Source: an uncultured Desulfobulbaceae bacterium
GTDB lineage: Bacteria > Desulfobacterota > Desulfobulbia > Desulfobulbales > Desulfobulbaceae
DNA: 14,981 nucleotides
Assembly (NCBI GenBank): GCA_945787305.1
Contig: CALZIH010000115.1
Location: 1 to 14,981, forward strand
Direction: 5' to 3'
Of the stretch, positions 1 through 6,460 are shown one piece after another. Each line of letters starts with the position of its first letter. Position 1 is the stretch's first letter. Under the pieces are notes generated by a model. That model ran no database searches, had not been told where the DNA came from, and worked only from the letters and a program-made list of their open reading frames with translations. The translations under genes were made by a program, and so were the position numbers.

Positions 1-20
1 GAAGAAGATTTTGTCGTAAT

Positions 21-76
21 TCGTCATCCCGACCAAGTCTCGGGAAGCGGGACACGAGCCGGGTTCCAGAAAAATT
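21..76. repeat. Degenerate dispersed-repeat-like sequence
   Basis: This stretch starts CGTCATCCCGA, contains a short inverted repeat (CCCGA and TCGGG around ccaagtc), and ends GGGTTCCAG. It resembles the common bacterial intergenic repeats of the type CGTCATTCCCGC...GGGAATCCAG. Only one copy is in the window, so its repetitive nature is inferred from resemblance. No gene is seen around it. Confidence 0.35.
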
Positions 77-178
77 GGGAATCATTACTAATTCATAACC
101 TTTTGTGGTGAAGAAACATAAAATGCAGAATACAATCTTCATGATTCCACAACAGCCAACAAACAACTAACAACAAAC

Positions 179-197
179 ATTGAGCGTTTCGCTCAAT
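179..197. other. Perfect hairpin, 8-bp stem with TTT loop
   Basis: ATTGAGCG, loop TTT, CGCTCAAT forms a perfect 8-bp stem. It is followed on the plus strand by TTTGTT, so it could act as a weak terminator for a gene lying left of the window. The T-run is interrupted and no upstream gene is visible, so the role is open. Confidence 0.45.
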
Positions 198-263
198 TTG
201 TTACTATTTAACATTGTCGGGATTATCAGGTTGTGCCCTGGAAGGCGATAAGCGGATAAAGAC

Positions 264-292
264 TTGACTGGTGGCAGGAAATCTGATCTAAT
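264..292 (+). promoter_or_regulatory. Sigma70-like promoter for a putative small RNA
   Basis: TTGACT at 264-269 and TCTAAT at 287-292 each match consensus in five of six positions, with an ideal 17-bp spacer. A start near 299 is expected. The -10 hexamer lies inside the left arm of an inverted repeat (GATCTAATG 285-293 with CATTAGATC 313-321), which could be an operator or an RNA stem. The transcript would meet a strong terminator after about 77 nt. Confidence 0.55.
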
Positions 293-298
293 GCGCTT

Positions 299-375
299 GC
301 CGAGCTGATGATCATTAGATCATTGGTTCCTGCCCTTGGAGGTGCGCTTACCGCGCTTCCAGGGGCTTTTTTTTT
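299..375 (+). ncRNA. Putative ~77-nt small RNA
   Basis: The segment lies between a good promoter (264-292) and a strong intrinsic terminator (332-375) and has no open reading frame. The predicted RNA holds a 5' hairpin (ATGATC 308-313, loop ATTA, GATCAT 318-323), a short linker around 324-331 (TGGTTCCT), and the terminator hairpin. This is the usual plan of a trans-acting sRNA. It matches no family I recognise: it lacks the SRP RNA core, and the surrounding sequence does not resemble 6S RNA. It could instead be the attenuated leader of the cyclase gene, whose first ATG is 56 bp after the T-run. Confidence 0.4.
332..375 (+). terminator. Strong intrinsic terminator
   Basis: Positions 332-346 pair with 352-366 over 15 bp (with a few G-T wobbles) around the loop CTTAC, followed directly by nine T at 367-375. 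This is a textbook rho-independent terminator on the plus strand. A second segment, 235-247 (GCCCTGGAAGGCG), can also pair with the 3' arm through two bulges, giving a possible alternative fold if transcription begins further upstream. Confidence 0.8.
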
Positions 376-431
376 GTAATAACCGGGACTAACTCAGCTT
401 TTATAGAAAAATTCGAATCAGCCTCGGACTG

Positions 432-1532
432 ATGGGGGTACTTCCTTTTCTTCTTGTTTTCTATCTTTTCCTGACCGCAGACATTTCGCCATCAAACACC
501 CTGATTGTCACATCTGCGTTGATTCTCTTTTCCATTCTGATGGGATTTACCCTACTCCGACAATCCGCCGACCAGCTATCAATGTTGGCCAGGGAAACAT
601 CTATTCCCCAAGGTATAAAGGGCGTCAAGCCGGTTCAGCTGCATATTGACGGTGAGCTCAAAGATATTGCCTCAAACTTTAATGGCCTTGTTGAACGGCT
701 TGATCAGGCCAACCAAGACATCCAGGAACAAAATATTCAACTGCTCCGCTATGCTGATGATCTGGCACAATCATATGACCAGCTCAAAAAAGAGGAACTG
801 TTGCGCACCAATCTCAGCCGCTATATCGGTAACGACCTGGTCGAGCAGATCATGCGTTCCGACGGGGAACAACTTCTGCAGAATCAACGAAAGGTAATCA
901 CGATCATGTTCGCGGATATCCGTTCCTTTACAGCCATTTCCGAACAGATGGATCCGGAAGATGTGGTGGCGATGCTTAACGAATACTTCAGCATCATGGT
1001 GGAAATTGTCTTCAAGAACAACGGCATGCTCGATAAATTTGTCGGGGATCAACTCATGGCAGTATTCGGCCATATATCAAGTGAAGTAGACGGGGCCAAA
1101 CAGGCCCTGCTGACCGCCCTGGAAATGCAGCAGGCAATAGATAGGCTGATGAAAAAAAGAGCACGTAAAAATCTACCGATCTTTCACGTCGGTATCGGTA
1201 TTAACACCGGCAATGCCATCATTGGTAATGTGGGGTCAGACAATAGGATGGACTACACCGTCATCGGCAATACGGTCAACATCGCTGCTCTCCTTGAAGA
1301 ACAGGCAAAGGGAGGAGAAATCGTTATCGGCGAAGAAACCCTTACCCACCTGCCCAAGTCCATAAACGTCGATAAACGACAGGAACTTAGAGCCAAAAGC
1401 TGTGCCCAGCCCATTGTCTGCTACAGGGTGATAAGTAAAAAACACTTGGCCGTGCAGCTGCACAACAATCGATCAAAAAAGAAATTCTCCCTGTTTCATC
1501 CTGCCCAGGCCGGCGCGACTGTTGGCTGTTGA
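432..1532 (+). CDS. Membrane class III adenylate/guanylate cyclase, probably impaired
   Basis: The 366-residue product has two hydrophobic segments (about 2-16 and 23-42), a linker with likely coiled coil (about 85-125), and a class III nucleotide cyclase domain (about 150-310). Visible catalytic features are metal aspartates D162 (FADIRSFT) and D206 (DKFVGDQ), base-selecting K202 and D274 (MDYTVIG), and N283. The lysine/aspartate pair favours ATP, so cAMP would be the product. The transition-state arginine expected at N+4 (N-x-A-A-R-L-E) is leucine here (L287, codon CTC at 1290-1292), so activity is doubtful. The start is also doubtful. The ATG at 432 has no clear ribosome site, and the frame stays open upstream to 393 with plausible sequence (LSFYRKIRISLGL) but no ATG, GTG or TTG. 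The gene may be 5'-truncated or use a rare start. It stands alone, just after the terminator at 375. Confidence 0.85.
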   Translation: MGVLPFLLVFYLFLTADISPSNTLIVTSALILFSILMGFTLLRQSADQLSMLARETSIPQGIKGVKPVQLHIDGELKDIASNFNGLVERLDQANQDIQEQNIQLLRYADDLAQSYDQLKKEELLRTNLSRYIGNDLVEQIMRSDGEQLLQNQRKVITIMFADIRSFTAISEQMDPEDVVAMLNEYFSIMVEIVFKNNGMLDKFVGDQLMAVFGHISSEVDGAKQALLTALEMQQAIDRLMKKRARKNLPIFHVGIGINTGNAIIGNVGSDNRMDYTVIGNTVNIAALLEEQAKGGEIVIGEETLTHLPKSINVDKRQELRAKSCAQPIVCYRVISKKHLAVQLHNNRSKKKFSLFHPAQAGATVGC

Positions 1533-2490
1533 CCTGTTACCCTGTTAACTCCTTATTGCAGTAATGTACAGCAGACTCCTCTGAACACTTATCCTCTAGT
1601 TGAGATACCGTAAAATCATTAAAAAGAAAAACACTCCTCCTGCCGACCAAGGCAGAAAAGAAACCTCTCAAGTCACTTCCGCACAAAGATCCTGACAGAT
1701 TACAACGCAATTGACACTTGTAACCATCTGTTTCTTTGGCGTATAATACAAACTTATGGTATCGATAACGCATTGCTTTGCGTAAAGGGTTCCTTGAAAA
1801 ACTAGGTTTTTCGTTCGAAGTCAGGAAAGTGAAGACTCCGAGGCATGCAAATATTTCTACCACAGACAGGATATTCCCAGGATAAAATTTTGAGCATAAC
1901 GAGGTAAGCGAACTGGGAGACTCCGGGAGCTCGGGTGAAAGTACAATTTTTCAAGATAGCCTCAAGGCAGTTATCAACCTGTGTCAAGAGGACTGATTAA
2001 ACCACTGGATATCAGTTTATTCCAATTTCTGTAAGTGGAATGCGAGTTACGCAGGGAGCCTTAGTTGTTTTTATCCATAAATAAAACCCTGCTTACCATC
2101 AAAGCTCAGCGAGTCCTGCTAGGCGAGGGGACTGATTTTATTTTTCTACACCGGGGACAGATTAATTTTCACCCCAGGTAGCTGTTGAACTGATTTCTTA
2201 CTATTTGATCAAAAAGAAAAATTTAACCTGTTTCCCGGATTGTTGAAAAAAATTCAATCCCCTGTTTCGTATTTTGACCAGGCGTATCTACTTTCAAGCT
2301 GAGCTTTGATGGTAAGCAGAAATAAAAGAGCAACACAGTTCATACAGCTATACAATTTCGCCACCGACAACGGCTCTTTTGAACATCGATACAAGACATT
2401 GAAGTAGGGAGGATAAGTGTTTCCCGTAGTTCCAACCTTATTGCTCTTACTTGACCTAAAACCTTACTTTTCTGCAGGAGAAACAAACAA
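1533..2490. other. Long noncoding spacer
   Basis: About 960 bp without a convincing gene. Minus-strand frames at 1537-1863 and 1802-1987 overlap each other, have no ribosome site and show no family resemblance. The spacer contains a perfect 17-bp palindrome (GAAAAAC TAG GTTTTTC, 1796-1812) and a MITE-like element at 2089-2319. No tRNA or recognised RNA family is seen. Its length and texture suggest eroded or inserted DNA between the cyclase and the 2491 gene. Confidence 0.6.
2089..2319. mobile_element. MITE-like element with perfect 22-bp terminal inverted repeats
   Basis: Positions 2089-2110 (CTGCTTACCATCAAAGC...) and 2298-2319 are exact reverse complements over 22 bp. The 187 bp between them encode nothing. 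Inside, 2126-2146 (GGGGACTGATTTTATTTTTC region) is imperfectly complementary to about 2243-2263, so the arms partly extend inward. The 8-mer AAATAAAA occurs at 2079-2086 and at 2320-2327 and may be a target duplication, although the left copy is 2 bp away from the repeat. The interior also holds two GGGGAC(T/A)GATT motifs at about 2127 and 2153. This fits a non-autonomous transposon or its remnant. A large structured intergenic repeat is the alternative. Confidence 0.55.
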
Positions 2491-2796
2491 ATGCGCATTT
2501 CAGACTGGCTGGATGAAAAAGAAGCAGAGAACGTGGATGTATCCCAAATCGTATTGCCCAAAAATATGGCTTATGATCAAGACCCCGACGAGACTATCTT
2601 TTTCAAAGAGATTAACCCATGCGGCATGTTATGCACAGAAAATCATCCCTTTTCCACGGTTGAACGCTTTGGGCACTGGTATTATTGTAGAGGTCAAGAT
2701 AAGAAAGCAGGGATTCATTCATCGGAACTGAAATGGCGGCTGTTTACAAAGGACAAAGATCTTGCTCTACAAACAGCTGAAGCCCATATAGAGTAA
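2491..2796 (+). CDS. Hypothetical 101-residue protein with CxxxC motif
   Basis: I do not recognise this family. The start is supported by AGGAG at 2476-2480, 10 nt before the ATG. The product is soluble, with no signal peptide or membrane segment. It has a cysteine-bearing centre (NPCGMLCTENHPF, C44 and C48) and a third cysteine in HWYYCRGQD (C66), with nearby H52, H62 and H76. These could bind a metal or carry out thiol chemistry, but nothing proves it. The stop is 41 bp before the flavoprotein gene at 2838, which has its own AGGAGG, so the two probably form an operon and may work together. A longer overlapping frame at 2417-2731 lacks a ribosome site and family character. Confidence 0.8.
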   Translation: MRISDWLDEKEAENVDVSQIVLPKNMAYDQDPDETIFFKEINPCGMLCTENHPFSTVERFGHWYYCRGQDKKAGIHSSELKWRLFTKDKDLALQTAEAHIE

Positions 2797-2837
2797 GATT
2801 CTCAATAGCGGCAGAAAAGGAGGCTAATCCTACGCCT

Positions 2838-4187
2838 ATGAACAGACATACATTTGATGCAATTGTAATTGGTTCCGGTACGTCGGCATATTATGCAATT
2901 GTTGGTTTGAACCAAGATCAAAAGTACAAAATTGCTGTTGTCGACGCACGTCCCTATGGCGGCACCTGCGCCCTACGAGGTTGCCAGCCAAAAAAATACC
3001 TTGTGAGCAACGCGGAAGCAATAGCGATGGCAAGCCAATTACATGGTCGCGGAATTAACGGAGTACCGTCCACAGACTGGAAAGCCCTGCAAGAACTGAA
3101 GAACCAGTTTCTTCAAGGCCGATCCGAGGCTGACGTGAAGCAGTGGAAAAAACGCGGGGTCTCGACTTTTCATGGAAACGCCCGGATGATATCGGATGAT
3201 GAAATACAGGTCGGCGATGATATTTTACAGGGAAAATATATTATTCTGGCAACAGGTGCCGTACCAAGACGCACTGATATCGAGGGCAGTGCATTCGTGC
3301 ACGATAGTGAATTTTTTCTCGACCTGCAGGAGTTACCGGAACGTATACTTTTTATAGGCGGCGGGTATATATCTTTTGAGTTTGCCCACGTAGCGGCCAG
3401 GGGCGGGGCCCGTGAAGTTGTGATCATGCACCGTTCATCACGACCACTTAAAGGGTTTGACAACGATATTGTTGCAACGCTCCTGAAAGCGAGCCAGGCC
3501 GCACATATCAAGGTACTGTTGGAGACATCCCCTGTCAGGATCACAAAAGAAGAGGAAGGATATATGGTCCACACCTCTTCCGCTGAGGCATTTCAAACCG
3601 ATCTCATTATCGAGGCAACCGGTCGGGTGCCAAACCTCGCGGTCCTGGAAGGCGGCAAGGGCAATGTAGACCAATCCCCCCAAGGGGTTGTTGTTAACCA
3701 GTACCTGCAGAGCACTACAAATCCAAGAGTGTATGCCATTGGTGATTGTGCAGCCACCCCCTATATGCTTGCGCCGACCGCTGACAAAGAAGGGCAGGTT
3801 GCTGCCGACAATATCCTGCATGGCAACACCCGGATCATTGATTACTCATGTATTCCCTCAGCGCTGTTCACTGTCCCAAGCATCGGCTCGGTTGGATTAA
3901 CAGAGGAACAGGCTCTGCAAAAAGGGGGTGATTTTCGTGTCAACCACGGAGAGACAAAACGATGGCCGTCCTCAAAACGCATCGGGGAAGAACATGCTGC
4001 CTACAAAATCATTATTGACAACAGAACCGATCTCATTTTAGGTGCGCATATCGTAAGACACAATGCTGCCGAGGTGATTAATGTGTTTGCGTTGGCAATG
4101 CAATTTAACATCAAGGCATCGGATCTTGCCGAGTTCATGTGGGCATACCCGACATTTACCTCCGATTTGAAATATATGGTAAAATAA
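2838..4187 (+). CDS. FAD-dependent pyridine nucleotide-disulfide oxidoreductase, glutathione-reductase-like
   Basis: The 449-residue cytoplasmic flavoprotein has the family layout: FAD-binding GSGTSA near residues 12-17, redox-active disulfide C44-x4-C49 (GGTCALRGCQPKK), ATGAVPR near 148, a second Rossmann motif GGGYISFEFA near 175, ATGRVPN, and the FAD motif AIGDCAATPYMLAPTADKEG. After the second Rossmann motif, HRSSRPL is basic rather than acidic, which favours NADPH over NADH by analogy with glutathione reductase. The C-terminus reads AYPTFTSDLKYM where glutathione reductase and dihydrolipoamide dehydrogenase carry HPTxxE, so the usual catalytic His-Glu pair is absent. The substrate is therefore uncertain: perhaps a low-molecular-weight disulfide, quinone or metal. 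The ribosome site AAGGAGG (2817-2823) lies 14 nt before the ATG, slightly far. The preceding small gene is probably co-transcribed. Confidence 0.92.
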   Translation: MNRHTFDAIVIGSGTSAYYAIVGLNQDQKYKIAVVDARPYGGTCALRGCQPKKYLVSNAEAIAMASQLHGRGINGVPSTDWKALQELKNQFLQGRSEADVKQWKKRGVSTFHGNARMISDDEIQVGDDILQGKYIILATGAVPRRTDIEGSAFVHDSEFFLDLQELPERILFIGGGYISFEFAHVAARGGAREVVIMHRSSRPLKGFDNDIVATLLKASQAAHIKVLLETSPVRITKEEEGYMVHTSSAEAFQTDLIIEATGRVPNLAVLEGGKGNVDQSPQGVVVNQYLQSTTNPRVYAIGDCAATPYMLAPTADKEGQVAADNILHGNTRIIDYSCIPSALFTVPSIGSVGLTEEQALQKGGDFRVNHGETKRWPSSKRIGEEHAAYKIIIDNRTDLILGAHIVRHNAAEVINVFALAMQFNIKASDLAEFMWAYPTFTSDLKYMVK

Positions 4188-4234
4188 TAATTCCTGGGTT
4201 TGGGCACAGTTATGCACAATAAAACTTCTTAACT

Positions 4235-4296
4235 GAACCTAAAGGTGGTGATGACAGCAAGGTTGTCTGTCATGGTTCCAACAAAAAGATTATAAT
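4235..4296 (+). promoter_or_regulatory. Candidate promoter with overlapping inverted repeat
   Basis: A perfect -10 hexamer TATAAT lies at 4291-4296, with CTGTCA (four of six matches to consensus) at 4267-4272 and an 18-bp spacer. The -35 is part of an inverted repeat, ATGACAG (4251-4257) with CTGTCAT (4267-4273), itself flanked by GAACC (4235-4239) and GGTTC (4274-4278). An inverted repeat on the -35 is a typical operator position. The promoter would serve the histidine kinase gene with a leader of about 105 nt. Confidence 0.45.
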
Positions 4297-4407
4297 AAAC
4301 CAGTAACAATTAACGACCTCCAATCCAATTTATGGCGTACCTTTTCCTATGCCAACAGGAAGCACTGCGCGTACAGATCGCACTGAAAATCAGTACACAA
4401 CAGAAAC

Positions 4408-6393
4408 ATGACGGGAAAAAGAAAAGCAATTCAGCAACGCAGAAAAATCGACCAGGACCTTGAAAACCAGTTTCGTTTTCTGCAATCGGTTATTGCCGGA
4501 GCCAGAGATCCTATTCTGGTTATCGGTACCGATTTTCGGGTTAAGCTGCATAACAGTGCCACCCAAGTGTTTCATGACCTGAAACAGGCCCCGGAAAAGA
4601 ACATGTATTGCTACCAGTTGATGCTGGGCCTGGAAAAGCCCTGCGCGTTGTCGGGAAGAGCCTGCCCCCTGGTTGATGTACTGGAGTTCGGTAAAGCGGT
4701 ACGGGTGGAACATAAACAGAAACTTGCCGACGGCAAGATTCGTTTTTTTGAAATCCTTGCCTCGCCCCTGGAAGATGAAGACGGCGAACTTCTTGGTATC
4801 ATAGAGACATTTCGTGACATTACCGAAAGAAAGCAGGCGCAGAAAAAACTACAGATGGCGCATATTGAATCTGAACGTAAGGTCAAGGAACGTACTGCTG
4901 AACTGGTTGCAACCATAGAAACACTGCGCCGGGAAATTCAGGACCGTGAATGGGCCGAAAATGAGTTACTCAAGGCCAAAGAACGGGATGAACTGCTCAA
5001 CAGGGTAACACCAAGCGCCATTTTCTCCGTCGATCTGGAGCAAAACATTACCAGCTGGAATGCAAAAGCAGAGGCGGTAACCGGATTTCGCAGTGAAGAA
5101 GTTATCGGAAAACATTGCAGCATTTTTGCATTGGACCCCTGCACAAAAAGGTGTGGTGTCTATTCAACAGAGATCACAAAACCGATCGTCAGTAAAGAAT
5201 GCAAGATCAAAACCAAGGATGGCGATGTACGAATAGTTTCAAAGAATGCCGACCTGCTTATTGATACCGACGGACAGGTTATCGGCGCGGTTGAAAGCTT
5301 TGAAGATATAACCAAACTGAAGCAGGTTGCGGAAGAGCTACAGGCGGAACGGGATAAATTCAGCGTCATGCTCAGCGCCATGGAACAGGGCATGCACATC
5401 GTCACCCGTGATTTTGTGATAGAATATCAAAATGATATATTAAAAAAGGCCTTTGGCGACAGGATCGGCAGGAAGTGTTATGAGGTCTACAAAGAACGGG
5501 ATGAGCCCTGTGACATTTGCCGGATGCTCGAGGCCGTCGACACCATGGAGATGCAGCACACTGAAGCAACCATGGGCAACAACCGCTATTACAAACAGAG
5601 CTATGCTCCGTTTACCGATATTGACGGTGAAAAGAAGACCTTGATCCTGCTGACCGACATTACGGAAGAAAAAATGCACGAAGCAGAAACGCTCCGTGCA
5701 GGACAGCTTGCATCACTGGGTGAACTGGCTGCCGGGGTTGCCCATGAGATTAACAATCCCATCAATGGGATCATCAATTTTGCCCAGCTACTGCATGATG
5801 ACGCTCACAATGAGCTGGAACTTGATTTATCCGGCAGAGTCATCAAAGAAGGGAAACGAGTTGCAGATATTGTCAAAAACCTTTTGTTATTTTCCCGCCA
5901 GCACGACATCGACCCCGAAGATATCATCGTCTCCTCGGTAATAGAGGAGTCACTGAATTTGGTGCAACACCAACTAGTAAAAGACGGGATACAGGTTCAA
6001 TCGGATTTCCAGGAAGGTCTTCCTTTTGTCTTTGCCAACCCCAAGCAGCTGCAGCAGGTGTTCCTGAACCTTTTGAGTAATGCCAGGTATGCCCTCAATC
6101 AAAAATATCCCGGAGCAAATCCGGAAAAAGCCATAGCCATCAAAACAGAGCGTGTTTCCCTGGAAGGAAAAGATTATGTCCGAACCACGGTTACCGATTG
6201 GGGGTCGGGCATCCCCAAAGAAATTATCGAAAACATCTTCGATCCGTTTTTCTCCTCAAAAAAACCCGGCGACGGCACAGGCCTTGGCCTCAGCATCAGC
6301 CATGGTTTGATCAAAGACTTTAACGGGCATTTGCATGTGGACAGCGATGTCGGGGAGTTCACCACCATGATCGTTGATCTCCCCGCGAGTTGA
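4408..6393 (+). CDS. Three-PAS sensor histidine kinase
   Basis: The 661-residue soluble kinase has no membrane segment or signal peptide, so it should sense a cytoplasmic cue. Order: PAS1 (about 20-140), a charged coiled coil (about 140-195), PAS2 (about 196-305), PAS3 (about 315-420), HisKA with phospho-acceptor H446 (GVAHEINNPI), and a complete HATPase with N box (NLLSNARYAL, about 554-563), G1 (DWGSGIP, 597-603), F box (FDPFFSSK, 611-618) and G2 (GTGLGLSIS, 623-631). There is no receiver domain and no adjacent response regulator in the window, so its partner is encoded elsewhere. Each PAS carries a cysteine triad: C68/C79/C86, C237/C245/C249 and C357/C368/C371. The ATG is the first in-frame start after the stop at 4384, but its ribosome site is poor. 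The gene converges with trmFO. Confidence 0.93.
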   Translation: MTGKRKAIQQRRKIDQDLENQFRFLQSVIAGARDPILVIGTDFRVKLHNSATQVFHDLKQAPEKNMYCYQLMLGLEKPCALSGRACPLVDVLEFGKAVRVEHKQKLADGKIRFFEILASPLEDEDGELLGIIETFRDITERKQAQKKLQMAHIESERKVKERTAELVATIETLRREIQDREWAENELLKAKERDELLNRVTPSAIFSVDLEQNITSWNAKAEAVTGFRSEEVIGKHCSIFALDPCTKRCGVYSTEITKPIVSKECKIKTKDGDVRIVSKNADLLIDTDGQVIGAVESFEDITKLKQVAEELQAERDKFSVMLSAMEQGMHIVTRDFVIEYQNDILKKAFGDRIGRKCYEVYKERDEPCDICRMLEAVDTMEMQHTEATMGNNRYYKQSYAPFTDIDGEKKTLILLTDITEEKMHEAETLRAGQLASLGELAAGVAHEINNPINGIINFAQLLHDDAHNELELDLSGRVIKEGKRVADIVKNLLLFSRQHDIDPEDIIVSSVIEESLNLVQHQLVKDGIQVQSDFQEGLPFVFANPKQLQQVFLNLLSNARYALNQKYPGANPEKAIAIKTERVSLEGKDYVRTTVTDWGSGIPKEIIENIFDPFFSSKKPGDGTGLGLSISHGLIKDFNGHLHVDSDVGEFTTMIVDLPAS

Positions 6394-6460
6394 ATTATGC
6401 TTAACAAGCCGTAAACCCTGCCGGTACTCTGTCGCAGTTCAGCTTATGGTTAATGGATAG

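Noticed and set aside
225..375. 6S RNA or SRP RNA
   Set aside because: No SRP core tetraloop region and no 6S-like central bubble or sequence similarity could be recognised, and the strong internal promoter favours a shorter transcript.
1711..1747. Perfect TTGACA (1711-1716) and TATAAT (1742-1747) on the plus strand
   Set aside because: The spacer is 25 bp, too long for a sigma70 promoter, and no gene follows closely.
1537..1987. Two overlapping minus-strand open frames (108 and 61 codons)
   Set aside because: No ribosome sites, no recognisable protein character, and mutual overlap in an otherwise noncoding spacer.
2309..2407. A 32-codon plus-strand frame starting inside the right inverted repeat
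   Set aside because: Too short, no ribosome site and no family resemblance.
2417..2731. A 104-codon frame overlapping the 2491 gene
   Set aside because: The 2491 frame has the better ribosome site and runs up to the next gene. The other frame looks like a shadow.
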